A stretch of DNA of 64,000 nucleotides, from contig NC_092671.1 of NCBI RefSeq assembly GCF_964355755.1, positions 38,457,304 through 38,521,303 of the forward strand, read 5' to 3'. Position numbers and translations under genes: made by a program. Of this stretch, positions 1 to 13,980 are shown piece after piece. This DNA comes from Antedon mediterranea. Taxonomy: Eukaryota > Echinodermata > Crinoidea > Comatulida > Antedonidae. The stretch's first letter is position 1; each line of letters begins with the position of its first letter. A model generated the notes under the pieces. That model saw only the letters and a list, made by a program, of their open reading frames with translations, did not search any database and was not told the DNA's origin.

Positions 1-769
1 CCACCTACAAAATTCCTACCTAACTCCAAAAGGCTGAGGTTATAAACCTTCTGTATGCAAGTCTGTATGAAACTTAAAACAAATTTGATTAAAAATTTAG
101 AATCTCCTCTAAAAAAAAGGATATTCTTTCTATCTATGAATTCAAACATATTTGTAACAGTAGTATTTTTATCATAAATAATTAATTTGTCTGGCCTTCC
201 AAAAAAAGTTTTACTAAAATTCATTGACCATGATTGTAAAAACCAGATGTTCCTCAATTACCAATTATTGCTGGCCTCAGCAGAATTCCAACCAATCACA
301 GACTGACACAAGCATGAAGTCCCTAGCTATGCAAATTAGTTTCTATTCTAAGGTTTCTGATTGGTCAAAAGTAATAGGGTCACTGGATACAATTTGATTG
401 TAAAAATCACCAGGGAAAGAAATTGTCATCGCCCACTAACAGTGAGATTATTAAAGATCACAACACAGTGGATAAAAGGCCATAAGGTTAACACTAAACA
501 ATTAGTTTATCCATGGATCACAGTACATCACAAATTGTATCTCTTTCTTAATAATTTGCCAGATTTAAAACTTGTAGACGCAGTTTACAGGCGCGGTTAC
601 TAGCCAAGTTAAGAAAATAATGGGAGATAACTCACACCCATTGAATGATAAATATGTTGTAATTAAAAATCAGGTAGAATTCGTCCTTTAATGTGCAATA
701 CCAGTCTATGTAGGAAATAATTTGTCCACAACTCTATTCATGTTTCCAACTCAACATTTCAAAGATAGC

Positions 770-925
770 TTGTTTACTACTGTATATAGTTTTAATGTAT
801 TGTATTGATTTTTAATGTTTTATATATTGTAGGTGTTTTTAAGCATCTAAGGACAACCAATTTCATGTTCACCTGGTTGTTATCATGACAATAATAAAGA
901 TTTATCTTATCTTATCTTACAAATA
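770..925 (+). repeat. Probable LINE 3' tail fragment
   Basis: A stretch with an AATAAAG motif ends in a short tandem tail, TTATCTTATCTTATCTTAC. This structure is typical of 5'-truncated CR1/L2-type LINE 3' ends. No coding part is left. Assignment is from the tail structure only. Confidence 0.4.
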
Positions 926-1411
926 TAAAGTTTGGAAAGAAACAGGGAGTTACAGAAAAACTATTATACTGTTAAGAGTGAATAAAGCAGTATGATTAAC
1001 CTTATTTTTACTTGTTTACATCTGTTGTTAAACCTGTTGTTTAACCTCGCTTCATTCTACTATTAACTTCTATAGTTGGTCTTGTTTCTGCTGTGAGGAA
1101 GTAACTAGTTAGTGGGAATAATTTATTCTCATTTTCTTGGCAGTACATAGAACATGAGGAAAATTGTCAAATAACTGGTTAAAATGTCGTTCTCAAACGG
1201 TTAAAAAAACTGATGGGTCTGCTCAACTAAAGATTTCAGATTTCAATTTATTTTCAAAATTTCACAAGATTATTTGATTTAAATAGTTAACAACAACAAC
1301 AACCAAAAGAGCAAAGCCGTTTTTATATGAAAATAAAAACATGACAATGACAGGAAAATAAATAATGGGAAGGGGGTTAGGTTGGCAAAGGCAAAAACTA
1401 CGACTATGTAC

Positions 1412-1592
1412 TACTTTGTGGCTTAACAGGTAATGCTTGAGTGCTCTCGGCTTTCTCTAGAGTGGGTTCGAACCTCTACGGATATATTTTTTTTTTTGGA
1501 GTAAGAGCAGTTTTCTGTTTGGGCTCATGCCTATTACTTGCTCTTGGCAAGATGAAATTTAAAATTATTATTGTTATTATTATTATTAAAAC
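1412..1592 (+). repeat. tRNA-derived SINE
   Basis: The A-box-like TGGCTTAACAGG is followed by a B box, GGTTCGAACCT at 1465-1475, which is the internal RNA polymerase III promoter arrangement of a tRNA. It then runs into unrelated sequence and an (ATT)n-type tail near 1565-1590. The tRNA part is too divergent to be a working tRNA gene, so a SINE is the better reading. Confidence 0.6.
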
Positions 1593-4235
1593 ATATGCAT
1601 CTAAATTTGAGTTGTATTTGTGTTCTATAATTACAGTAAATAGGATCAATTCTTAAAACTTTAACTTTAATCTATCACCACTTGTATACTCAAAAAATGA
1701 TTCACATTATCTGTTTTGTGGATTTCAGTTAAGGAGTTTTTACACACAGTTAAAGGGATTAACATGTCTATGAGAGATATATAAAAATATGATCTTCTTC
1801 TGTAATAATAATCTTTTTTCGGGTGAAACAAAGGCTATTTTGTGACAAAACAGCATGTTTATCTAAGGATATCAGCGGCAAAGAAAAAAGTGGTTATTTT
1901 TATACAAAATAAAATTCAATAAAAGTAATTAAGGATAATTGCACAATGCACCATGTATACTTCCTTTTAACCTATCAAAATTGATTGTTTATTCAGCCAC
2001 AGTAACTTCAAACAATCTACTAATAAGCGGAAAATAGTGAGGATTACCGTAAAACAGACTAGTATTACTTTTCAAGTGTTGAAAATAAAGATAATCGCTG
2101 AGCCGTGTTACCACAAACATTTGTTTCAAGATATAAATAATTAAAATGATTAAATTGACCAATTAGGATGTGGCTTTGTTTATTCTAGTCACAAGCAGTG
2201 ATTTAACGGCTATGAACACTCACTGGCTAAACCCAGGGGTCCCAGAGCTTTAGGGGTCCCAGAGCATGAGCAGTCTCAATGTAACTACCCAGTGTTGGAG
2301 GGCCCTTAGGAGTGCTAAACCAGGGGCCTTTGCCACCTGCGTTAAGCCATTGGTCACATGAAACACTGATCTTTATTTTGTAATCTTAAGTTTTGGGCCT
2401 CGTTTTGGGAACATTTATGTTGTTTGTCATATGTTATACGCTATTTATCTTTGGTAGAGATCCGTAGTCAGAACCTAATTATTGCATGAAATGTCCTTTT
2501 GTCCTAAGAGACCAGCAGTAATAAAGGCCTAGGTAGGTTAGTCTAGCGATTTTGTCCTTTTTGTGGAAAACAACCTATCTAAAGATCATTAATTATTATA
2601 TTGCTTCTGTTTAAACACCCTGATTATCTTTTGATGAAGGTTTTACACAAATGATCACACTTAAAAAACAATTACTTTAAAACTTTTTCCACCATGCTTA
2701 TCCAATCATATTTTAAGAATAGAAACTTTAAATCATTTACCAGTTTAGATGACAAATGCATGCTAATCTTTGTCCAGTCCAGGGGTGACTTTAATCTTTT
2801 AACGAGAACAGCTGGTACTTAGCTTAATAAGGCTCTTTATTTGAGTTGAAAGTATCACTGGACTGGACTAAAATCTGGACCTGATTTTAACCTTTGTATA
2901 CAACATTTGTTAAATACACACATTTCTCTACAGGCTACAACATCTGATAACAATATCTCCATTCTCCAATATAAATACTGCAGTAAAGTATAATCATACA
3001 TTCAATGGTCAGCAAATTGAAAATGTCACTGATAACATCAACTGTTGTTGACTTGACAATGAAACACTGCCCTCAAGTGTATAGACATTTATAAAACTTT
3101 TTCTAAAGTTCTTAAAACTTCTATTTTAGAAACCTCTTGTTGCGGCAGTTATTTTTAGTATAATTTACAAGAAATAAATAAATAATAATAATAAATAAGA
3201 AATAAAAGAATACTGTTAATAAAATATAGTTAACTTTACTCTTTGTTTAGTAGTTTATAATCTTTATAAATGGGGATAAAGTAAAAATTTAAGCAGTATA
3301 ACATGGTCAATTATATTAATAAATAATATGTTTAATTTCTGCTTTATAATATAATCTGCACGTTTCGTATTGAAATTAATAATTCAAAGCATGTATGATG
3401 GTATTGCGCAATGCTTTGATAATCGTCAGGTGTCTTATACTGATGGGAACATACTAAATTTAGCAAATGACTTCAATAACAATATTAATTACCTATCATA
3501 ATGTATTCTTTTCTTTCAGTTAACAAAACATTAACAAAAAAGAATAATAAATAAACTACAGGTGCGAACATTCTTGAGCGCCAAAGAGTGTCAACAGTTT
3601 ATTTAACAAAAATGAATAAGAAAAGGAGGAAGATCCAACAAAAAATATAACAGAATGTACAAATAATAGTTAAGATCAGCAAACACAAACAAAAATGTCC
3701 TTATAAAGACCCGCAGCTCTAGTTTTCAAAAAGTTCTCAAATTGCCGCTTCCCCATCCAGACAGCAACCAGTCTACACCTCTGATCATGAAATCAGAAGA
3801 ATATGAACAAGGTGAAACTAGACTAAGGTTGAGATATATTTTATTTTATTCACTTATACAGTTAATTTACACGCTGTACATGAATCCACCTAACCCCAAT
3901 CCCAGGCGACATGTGACCTTCAAAGGGGCAATACTAAATTTAATTTTTATGTCACTAATATATCAAACATACAGTATGTGAGAAAATTCGGTTTTTCAGT
4001 GGTTTAGCCTGTTTCCTCTTATTTTTTACTCTAGATTTATTTCAAATGTTATCGTAACATGGGAATGGTTCGCATGAAATAAAACTTACACCTGGGTATA
4101 ACAAGAGAGCATAATAACTCTTTTTGATTGATTGATGGTTTTCTCCATCTGAACAGGTTAAGACTGCCATTTGCATAGGTGCACAACAGACCGACATTTC
4201 ACTGCGGTGGCAAAAAAACTTGTTAACATTTATAT

Positions 4236-4325
4236 TCAAAAGTTATGACCATAATAATAATAAGATTTATAGAGCGCACATATCCACAAAGTGCTCAAGG
4301 CGCTTGTGGAAATCATACCATACCA
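4236..4325. repeat. SINE/LINE 3'-end-like fragment
   Basis: An (AAT)n run is followed by GATTTATAGAGCGCACATAT and a 'CTCAAGGCGCTTGTGG' block. It resembles the 3' portion of the SINE at 7833-8126 and 12683-12985, which has 'ATATAGCG' and 'CTCTCAATACGCTG' in the same order. It is probably a truncated relative. Confidence 0.35.
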
Positions 4326-5544
4326 TAGTTAATATATATGGCAGGGATCAGAATCAATCCATTCCAAAGTATTCTCTGAGCATACATATTTAAATGAAAT
4401 GAGTGTAAGTCCAAAGTTAGTCCATCTGGTCCATCTTAGAGAACCTAATCCAAATTGCCTCAGTTGAGGATCAATATAACAACAAAAAAAGCAAAAATAC
4501 TATCATGTCCCAATATGTAGGTTGACTATGTGACAACATTTATAGCTTTACCAGTAATGTGGAGGTAACATAAAAACTATTCATCTTTATTATGGCCCCA
4601 GAATGTCATTTATTGATGTTGGAGCACGAGGTGACATTAATGAAATCATGTTTTTCAAGAAAGTCCATTATATTTTTAATAATATATAATGCTAAAAATA
4701 TTTGAATAATTCCAACATTACGTGCTGAAATTATTTCAAGTTAAAATTGTGTCCTACAATTTAGGGTTAATGATTAATTATTTGCTTTTTCCAAGAGCTG
4801 AAAAATTATAGTGTGTATATAACACATTGTTATGATTGTGACCATCAAGTTGAAAATGGCCAAAACAAAATGGCTACTTCCAAAGGTAAAAGAAACCTGT
4901 ATTACTGTCTAATAAAACTCTGTGTATAGTTTCTGTAACTTTCTAACCTTAGAATTGACCATATTTGCATGTTCATGAAGAGGAAAGCAAGCGCAACTCA
5001 TTAATGTACTCTTTATATAGTTAATCATATTTCTATGAAATCCACAACATGACTTGAAAGTGCATTTTCTAGACATCGATAAAAGTTGGTATGAATCCAA
5101 AAAAAGTGCCGTAAAATGTGTGGATGTTATAGTTACAAATGTAGTTTGTACACTGCTGAAATATAGGCTACCTGTAATAGCATTTAGCACATACAACTTG
5201 GCCTGGAGTGTTCCCTAAGGGGCTCAGTAGACATTTGTCAAGGGGATTTTATTAGATTCATAACCTCTTTAAATGCCATCTTGTATGGCCTGACAACTGG
5301 TCTCTAGTGCTTGTCTGAAGTGCTGCCTGTATTACTAGGCTTTAGAACATTTCAACATATTAAAAATAAACATTATGAAATGTGTTATTTACCTATCTGC
5401 CAAATGTATAAATTAATGGTAATTTGAATGAGTTATAATTTATATACTGTGTTTAATTATGTAATCTACTTCAATAAATGTTTTCTGTAACAGAATTTAA
5501 ACAGTAAAGTAAGCATATTTATTTTATTTATTTTTATTTTATGT

Positions 5545-5622
5545 CTTTAGGCAATGTGGCCAAGGATTATATCTGATTGTGTTATATGTCTTCTGGAAAA
5601 TAAATGAATTGAATTGAATTAC
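5545..5622 (+). repeat. LINE 3' tail with AATAAATGAATTGAATT end
   Basis: The sequence ends in AATAAATGAATTGAATTGAA, a polyadenylation-like signal fused to a short tandem tail, as in many CR1/L2-type elements. A similar tail lies at 58330-58417. No reading frame survives. Confidence 0.45.
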
Positions 5623-7832
5623 CAATAGTGAATTAATCACTGTCCTATCAGATAGGTGGTAATCCCCCTGATACAGGGGCTGTTATATTTTATGATAAAC
5701 TTTTTATTATCACTAAAACCAAGAAACAATAATCTCCATAAATTTGTTGGTATATTACATAATTATTATGTAATCCAGCAAGGAAATTTCTAGTGATTTC
5801 TCTCAGAAATAAATATTTATTGAACTATCAATGGTTTATCATGAAAACAAGAAAAAATGAATTTATATCTCAAAATAAGCATTTAATTCAGGTTTGTTGC
5901 ATTCATTTTCAAAGTATCAAAAATAGAATAACATCATTTAGAAGGTGCTAAGTCACAGTGACGAGTGAGCATACCTAATCGGCAGTAAGACAAAGAAGGT
6001 GCCTTATCATGGCATTAATAAGGAAATTCAAACAAAAGACTACCCTATTGTGTTTTCTCAATTATGATTTAGAAATATTAAAAAAAATTAACAAGGTTAG
6101 GTTAACGGTAAATTGCAACAATCCCAATATTTCTTTTTAAATAAAATTTAATTAAAAAAAATATTGACGTTATGGAACCATTCTCAAGAAGAAATGAGTA
6201 AAATTAACAACCAAACAAAATACAAAGCACCAAAAGGTGACAGGAAATTTAAACAATTAGAAAAAAAGTTGAAAAGCTGAATAAGATAAGCTCCTCCTCT
6301 CGTTAATTATTAAACAATTTTGATTGAGTCATTTTGTTTGTTAAGAGACGGTCTCAACTCTTTTATCCAAAGTATTTAATTAATTAAGCAATCAAATTTA
6401 GATTGCACAATACTTTGAAATAATTGACTGTATTAGTAGGACTGATATCATGATTTCTTAGATGTTGTCCTATGATATCTTTTTGCAAAAGAAATTGATT
6501 AAAAAACATAAATAGGCACCAAAATAAGATGTTTTTTACACACATCTTAAAAAAGCATTTGTGTACAAAAAAAAGTTCTTTAATGGTGTGGTCCTGGCTA
6601 TCCCATTCACCTCCTACAGAAATTACTCTGATCAAACCTCCACCTAAAAAAAAATGATATCTACAATATTACTTTCCCATTGAAAAGAACAACATACAGA
6701 CAACTCAGGAAATGGTTATAAAAGAGTGGAATCATGAAGGTAAATTAAAAGGGCAAAATTAGGTATTTGAGCTGATGATATTTCACAGCATCTTCCTGTA
6801 TTCTTCATAAGTTAATACAGGGTTACCTAAACTGGGTCAGACTTAAGTCTACAGAAATATTAATAGAGTATGAGGTGATAACTGTAGTTAAAATGATTTT
6901 CTCATCGAACTATTGTTAATTGTTATCTATTATAAGTACATTAAGGAGCCATTTTCCATCATTCAATTTTTTTAAAAATATTTTTTCTTTGTATCATGTC
7001 AAATATAACAATAATTATAAATATCATAAACTACAATGTAGAGGAGTGCAATTTAACATGGGAAAGTGCGATCTTTGAGCATGGCTTTTTGCGGTGAGTT
7101 GGGGGAGGGGGCGGAGAGTAAGGTGTTAAGTGATTGAAAAAATCATAGTGTTTAAAGAAAGAAAATTATTATTATATTATTATCAGGGAAGGTGGCAAGA
7201 AGAAATTTATTTTCTAAAGCATTTTTCTTTTAAATTTTCAGTTTTAATATTAGTCTTTTACTCTACATGTTTCAAACACATAATTTTTTCATGTTGTACA
7301 ACATTATTAAAGGAAATTTGATTTGAATATCCACAAATTGGGAACATCCTGTCATGTCCGATCGTCGCCCTAGGAACCATGGTCAATGTAACATTAAAAT
7401 GGGTTTTTTTTTAGTAACAGTACAGTTTACAGTAATCTATGCAATCACATTAGATGCAAATATTAACTTTGCACATTAAAAGATCGTAAGCGATTTTTGG
7501 ATGACTGCAAGTTTGAACAGGTGCTAAATTAAATCATAAATTTTACACTTGAAATTACAATTTTAAATCATGGTCTGCGTAAGGGTGTTCTTATTCATAA
7601 GGAGAAAATCTATTTTGGTATGCAAATCATGAGAAACAGAAGAATTTGAAAATGACACAGATGCTAGGTGAAAGGCTCTCATTAAATAGAAACTATTTAT
7701 TATGATGCAAGATGTGTGGGTTGTTTTGGTTCCACAAAAACATCTTATTTTTGGGGATCCAAATGTTATCTTGTTTAAAGCAGGTGCTGTGAAGCGTTCA
7801 AAACAAATATATGGTCACTCAATATAGCAGTT

Positions 7833-8126
7833 TATTATAATAGTTCGTTGTTATATAGCGAATGAAGCAAGCTCTCAATACGCTGCATATTATTAACCCG
7901 GTCATTTTTTGGATCAAACACTGGAAACATACTCTTATAATAATAATAAAGCTAGTAATCAGCACAAAGTTGTGTTTTAATCAAACCCGGTATCAATTTT
8001 ATACACCTGAGTAGAGAGAGGCAAATGTAAGTAAAGTGTCTTGACAAAGGATACAAGCAATGAGGCGAGAGTTGGATTTGAACCACGACCAACGTCCAAC
8101 ACACAGCACCACATGCCCTCACATAT
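7833..8126 (-). repeat. tRNA-derived SINE, family 1, copy 1
   Basis: Read on the minus strand it has a degraded B box (8074-8084). A conserved body follows, encoding the phrase GTATCC..AAG..ACTTTACTTACATTTGCCTCTCT and 'GTGTATAAA', then a 3' segment with ATATAGCG. The same body recurs at 10968-11222 and 12683-12985. An (ATT)n expansion sits inside this copy at about 7935-7950. Confidence 0.7.
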
Positions 8127-9194
8127 TATAGCATAAATGAATGTATCCAAAGTAGTCATTTCAGGAACTTTGTTACCTTATTTTGAGTTTTTGAAGAGTT
8201 GACAGCATAAACATTTTTGCAAAATGACATTTTTAAAGAGGCCTTGATTCTCCAAAATACCTAAAAGCAAAATTACAAAATATTAGTTTTCATATAGTTT
8301 TGTTTTATACAAAGTTATTATTTTGATTATTTTTTCTTATTTGGGAGCTACATTTATTTTAAAAAAGCAGTAATAAAGTTTTTTAGTGACTACAAACCAT
8401 GTATTATTTATGCCATATTTAAGGGAAAAAATTTGACGATTATTTGGGCTATGACAGATGAATATAATATCATACAGTTTGTTCCAAAAGAATAACATAA
8501 TTGTGCATTTATATCATATATTTTTATATATACGGTAATATATTTTTAGGGGGTACATAAAACAACAATAGACTTTAAATAAACTTCCATTCACTAAAAA
8601 TAAAATTTTAAATTTCCTTCAAGTTTATAATGATCATCAAATTCATGTCTTTTTGTTGTCATGATTTCTGTTATATTTGTTAATGAAAATTTAACCAGAT
8701 ATTATATTTAAAATTCATCCCTGTACCTGATCTTGAAATGCTCAGATATTGAATTATATTTCGAAATAGAGGGGGTACTTCACCTTCGAGTGAAACTTCC
8801 TCTTCACACACAGCGTACCATAATCTATGACAGCAAAATGTCACAACAATTTTAACATAATTAAAACAATGTGTCCTCTATTCCTGCAGGATTCTGCACC
8901 TGCAGTTTAGTGAGACAGCACAGAAAACGACAGACTACTCAATTGCAAAGACACAGGAAAAAACATTGCAAGAAATAAATTACTTGAACAAACATTTGAT
9001 TAAGATTTAATCAGTTAATTTGATCATTAATGATTAAGACATTGATTGTATTCTTTTAAAATACTGAGAGCAATTCTACAATTCTATAGAACAAGTTCTA
9101 CTTGTAACATATCATAGTTGGCTTCCAAAATGAGGAGTTCTTTTTTTGTCCAGAGTGGGTTTGTCCCACTTTTGTTTCCACAGTATGTTTCTCT

Positions 9195-9378
9195 AAAGCG
9201 TGGTTCCCACTAGCGACGCAACATAAGGATGTAACGCAACGCAAGTGAATTGACCAATCACAAGAGATGGCTTATTCGCTTGTGATTGCTAACTGTCTAT
9301 AACTTTGCTTGTCATTGGTTAAAACGCTTGCGTTGCGTTTACGTCCTTGCGTTACGTTCTTGTGGGAACCAAGCTTTA
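9195..9378. mobile_element. Palindromic MITE, GTGGTTCCCAC family
   Basis: The ends are long inverted repeats: AAAGCGTGGTTCCCAC at the left and GTGGGAACCAAGCTTT at the right. Each is followed inward by a CpG-rich arm (GTAACGCAACGCAA versus TTGCGTTGCGTT). The centre is short. No reading frame is present, so it is non-autonomous. Degraded relatives lie at 39121-39374, 39400-39555 and 41231-41294. Confidence 0.75.
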
Positions 9379-10967
9379 ACATGTTATGTAGTACAACTCT
9401 TTACATATTTTAAATTTATCTATAGACATTATGTTTAAATGTGTTTACATAGGCCTACATTGTTTTTTAAAAATAATTAATTAACACTGAATTTGATTTT
9501 AATCATTCGTACATGCTATTTTTTTCCTTAATTTTTTTTATTCTTTTCATTATTAACTCTTATAACACATAACTTAAAGCTCAGGTAGAGGCATGAATTT
9601 TAAATATAATATCTGGTTAATTGTACCTAAATCAAGTATTTGTAACAGAAATCAAGACGAAAAAACATGAATTTCCCTTAATATGGTCAAATGCAAAATT
9701 TGACAAAAAAAAACCAGGAAGACTTTTTTTCAGTAGTTAGGTAGTTCAACCTAATGTAATAGCATGTCTGGTGACTCCCTAGAAGGTGAAAAAAGATGGT
9801 GGATATACGGTGGATAATTTTTGCTATAGCATGAAAATAAAAATCTTAAGTTGAATAAAAATACCAGAAATGTAAAATTCAATTTATATTACCTATATTT
9901 AGTCATCTGATAACATTTTTTACCACACCGTTTATTTTTCATAGCTTTTTAAAATGCCTCTCTATTTACAAAATTTGTGAACAAAAGAATAGAGATTTTA
10001 CTGTGTAATTTGAACTATCCCCCCACTGATAAGAAAGTGCTTATTTTCAACAAGCTCGTGTAACACAAATAAAATCCCAAAAATTATGAAACATAGGCGA
10101 AACTATAGATCGATAATTATTGGAATGTATGATCAATAGAAATTTTTGCCCGCATCATTTTATTTAAGTTATGTATCTATTTTGCTTTATCCATATTATC
10201 GCTTTATTTTTTTAATAGGGAGAAGTTCTACTGAATTTAATATATATTGTAATGAATGTATATAATAATTGTTACAGAAATAAAACATGAGTCTTGGGGT
10301 TTCAAAAACATTTGAACAAGAATTTTGTTATGCATTATGTAAACGTTAATTAAGTAATTACGATAAAGAAACTAAAACTTTAACTAAAGTTATGTTCAAC
10401 CGAGTGGTGGATGTTTTTTAAACACACTTTGGCTTTTTTTTTACTAGATTTTTTTCCATTTATATTTAGGTTTGATTTTAATATAAATAAACGAATGTGT
10501 AATTCATTTGGGAGGTGGCCCTTTACTTTACACATTGTGAATAATAGCCTGATATTACTGATAGTAGTAGTATACATCTCAGTTAATTATTATGAAAGGT
10601 CAAGTCAAAAATATAAATTTGGAAGTTCAATTTTTTAAATAATTTTTTCAATATAATATACTAATATAATAAATATTTTTATTTTATTTTTTATTTTATC
10701 CAATTGTTTTCTATTATTGTATTCTATTCAAACCAACAGAGATAAAAACCTCCACTAACAGGCAGAGATAAAATAAGAGTATAATAATATACTACTGTAA
10801 TATAATAAATTTCATTCTCACAAACTTCATAATTTCCATTTATAAATTAATTGCAAATTAAGTATATATAAGTAAATTATTATCTAACAATTTTTATTTA
10901 TTTATGAATCATTTTTAAAATAACACTAAAAGGTGAAAAAAGAAAAAAAGGATTAATATTATGAATT

Positions 10968-11222
10968 AATAATAATAGTTCATTCTTATATTTTTTGGAT
11001 CAAACACGTATGGAAACATACTCCCATAGTGCAGCTAGTAATCAGCGCAAAGTTGTGTCTTGATCTAACCGGGTACCCATTTATACACCTGGGTGGAGAG
11101 AGGCAAACGTAAATAAAGTATCTTGTCTAAGGATACAAGCAATGCGGCGAGCGTTGGACTCGAACCTCGGCATCACAATCAGTAGTCCAACGTCTAACAC
11201 CCTGCGCCACACGCCCTCATGT
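10968..11222 (-). repeat. tRNA-derived SINE, family 1, copy 2
   Basis: This is the best-preserved tRNA-like head of the family. On the minus strand, TGGCGCAGGGTG serves as A box and GGTTCGAGTCC (11156-11166) as a consensus-quality B box. The shared body with CTCTCTCCACCCAGGTGTAT follows, and the 3' part runs to the ATT-rich tail near 10968. Confidence 0.75.
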
Positions 11223-11445
11223 GAATTAAGACTATAGACTTCAATTTTTCATATTTTACACATTGATTTTAGGTAATTTTTTTATAATATTGGTAACATA
11301 TTATTATTTATAAAGTGTGCATTTTTATGAAGTTTTAAATAAGGATTAATACAACAGAAATGAATGTCAACTTGAAAAAATTACACTTGGAGACTTTTTA
11401 CATAATTCAAATCCCTCATCATCCCCAAGTACAAGTCCCTCTCTA

Positions 11446-11598
11446 AAGCTCTGTCTACACTATCAAACTAGTTTGACAAAAAAAGTGTGATATGCCCAAA
11501 TAAGGTAGTAATATGCCAAAATATTGTAGCGATATGACATCATCATGTCCACATCACATTTTTGTATCACATAAAATTTGATAGTGTAGACAGAGCTT
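11446..11598. mobile_element. MITE A copy (AAGCTCTG family)
   Basis: The terminal inverted repeats are AAGCTCTGTCTACACTATCA and its reverse complement, TGATAGTGTAGACAGAGCTT. Both inner arms continue with AAACTAGTTTGACA or related sequence, so the ~150-bp unit is almost wholly palindromic. Copies flanked by TA on both sides elsewhere in the window suggest a TA target, as in Tc1/mariner MITEs. It has no coding capacity. Confidence 0.85.
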
Positions 11599-11946
11599 AA
11601 CACCTCTTGACTCCAGCATCGCAATCATACATAGCTTACCAGTAATTATACATGATGAGTGATCGGTCTTTATTGCCGACTCTACAAAAACCAGCCTATT
11701 TCCTCAGATTAAAAGTTGAGCTGATATTCTGGGCTTTTTAAAAAATTAAAAATGTGTGCATTATTAATTTATGATCAATTAAGAAAATTAGTCACAGAAT
11801 GTTGCATAAAATGAAAGTAAATTACAAGTTATTTTCAACTAGGGAAATTGATAGAACTTTTGGTCAATATCACATACTGATTGAAAAGAAAAAAAAAATC
11901 ATTACCAAAAATACAAAATTACATTTATAAGACATATACAATTGTA

Positions 11947-12107
11947 AAGCTCTGTCTATACTATCAAACTTTATGTGACAAGAAATGTAATGTGCCCATA
12001 TATAGAAATGATGATGTAATATCACTACCATATTTAAGCATATCACTACCATATTTGGGCACATCACACTTTTTTTGTCAAACTAGTTTGATAGTGTAGA
12101 TAGAGCA
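11947..12107. mobile_element. MITE A copy
   Basis: This has the same ends as the copy at 11446, 340 bp away. The right end has changed from GAGCTT to GAGCAT. The inner CATATATGG..GATGATG and ACTACCATATTT blocks are intact. Confidence 0.85.
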
Positions 12108-12227
12108 TAAAATAAAATATATCCTTTATAGACAATTTTAACTTACACTATTTGGACAAGGAAGTTTTAAAATATTTGTTTGTGTTTTTAAATAAACTTC
12201 TGAAGTTTGGATATATATACAATATTT

Positions 12228-12305
12228 ATCATCTAGTACTCAACCAAGATTTGAACCACAGCCTTTGACAGGAAAGCAAACATGTAAACCACAACCAGTG
12301 CTCTT
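12228..12305 (-). repeat. Degraded tRNA-like SINE head
   Basis: On the minus strand a TGGTTGTGGTTTAC A-box-like block precedes a B-box-like GGTTCAAATCT (12247-12257), about 35 bases apart as in a tRNA. No body can be matched to the other SINEs. Confidence 0.4.
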
Positions 12306-12682
12306 CCTTTTTAAAAGTTTTTAAAAACCACTGCCCTGGAAAAACGAATCAAAACCTTAAACATCACACTAAACTTTGGAAAGAAAATAATTACTAAGGA
12401 TGTAAAACCACATTGCCATGATTGACATCTCAAAACAAGATGTGGTAAAGAACGTGCTGATTAAGAGGGACCCTGGGAGGCAGCGATAAAACTGCTATTT
12501 CTATTTGTGAATCATCCTCCCCCGACAGAGTGCCTTTGACAGGTACAATTCTGTTCAGTCATTTCTTATCCCCCAATGTACCGTGAATTCTAGATAAAAT
12601 TTTATGATAATCAAGCTTAAACTAACCACTATATTAAAAAAAAAATATATGAATGTTAGGTTATGTGTTCTTGATAATGTTA

Positions 12683-12985
12683 GTAAGGGCCTGTGGGGCA
12701 GTGTGTGGACGTTGGATAACTGATTGTGGTTCAAATCTAACTCTCGCCGCATTACTTGTATCCTTAGGCAAGGCACTTTACTTACATGTGCCTCTCTCCA
12801 CCCAGGTGTATAAATGGGTACCGGTTAGATCAAGACACAACTTTGCGCTGATTACTCCATTATGGGAGTATGTTTCCATACGTGTATGCTTCAAAAAATG
12901 ACCGTGGTAATAATGTGCAGCGCATTGAGAGCTTGGTTATAATTATGCACTATATACGAATGAACTACAGTATTATTATTATTAA
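12683..12985 (+). repeat. tRNA-derived SINE, family 1, copy 3
   Basis: This is the longest copy of the family. It has an A-box region near 12692, a B box GGTTCAAATCT at 12728-12738, and the body with GTATCCTTAGGCAAGGCACT and CTCTCTCCACCCAGGTGTAT. Then come GGTTAGATCAAGACACAA, the CGCATTGAGAGCTTGG block and a terminal (ATT)n tail at about 12971-12985. Confidence 0.8.
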
Positions 12986-13542
12986 AAATTGGGGGAGAGA
13001 CTTACCCAGTGTCTTCTGGTAGTTTGAATTTAGAAAAAGAGATTTTCTTACATTTAGTATATGTATTATGCTACATAAATCATTTTTGTAGGGCTTCCTA
13101 ATTTTAACTATTTAATTATTGTTTTACTTGACCTTATACAGTAAATATAATTTCAATATTTACAGCAAAAAATAGTTCATCAGGGTTTTTGTTAAAGCAG
13201 ATTCGCAAATACATTTATGTGGCAATTTTGATTTCGGCATTGTTTTACTACTACTTTTACTACACGTACTAAATGGTCCCTCCTATATTTCTACTGGCCT
13301 CCTTTATCTTGATTCCTAACAAACAAGATTTGGCTAAACAAGCCAGGCTACTTTGCCAAAAATGTCCAATAACTTACATTTTGGAAAAAACAAAATAAAT
13401 CTACTTGAACAATGTCTGTCAAAAGATTCCCCATGTGGTCGTAAGAATCTTCTACAGATTTTAAAATGACATTCTCTTGTTGTCTTCTTGTTTTTTGTGG
13501 ATTGCCAACAATCTGTAGAAGGTAGAGAGTAAAACAACTGTT

Positions 13543-13702
13543 AAGCTATGTCTACACTATCAAACTAGTTTGACAAAAAATGTGATGTGCCCAAACATGG
13601 ACATGATGATGTCATATCACTACCATATTTAAGCAGAACACTACCATATTTGGGCACATCACACTTTTTTGTCAAACTAGTTTGATAGTGTAGACAAAGC
13701 TT
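13543..13702. mobile_element. MITE A copy
   Basis: The ends are AAGCTATGTCTACACTATCA and its near complement at 13683-13702. Both arms carry AAACTAGTTTGACAAAAAA, giving a nearly perfect hairpin. Confidence 0.85.
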
Positions 13703-13980
13703 TACACAGAAAATTCAACTAAATTGAAAAGGATGTATTTCATGTCTTGCTTTCTTTAGAACAATTTCTTAGAATACAAAATCTTTCATATGTGAAGAAT
13801 CAAACATTATTACCTTTTCATAAAATATTGAAGACTTTGAAGAGCGATAAAGGATACCCAATTGTGATCAAGCTGGACTTTCTAGGCCGGTAACTCTCAC
13901 TCTTTCAGTCTTCCTGAGACAATCTCACTCCGGAGGATTGGCCAGCCGCGACGGTAAGTTTTACGGAGTGAGACTTCCTG

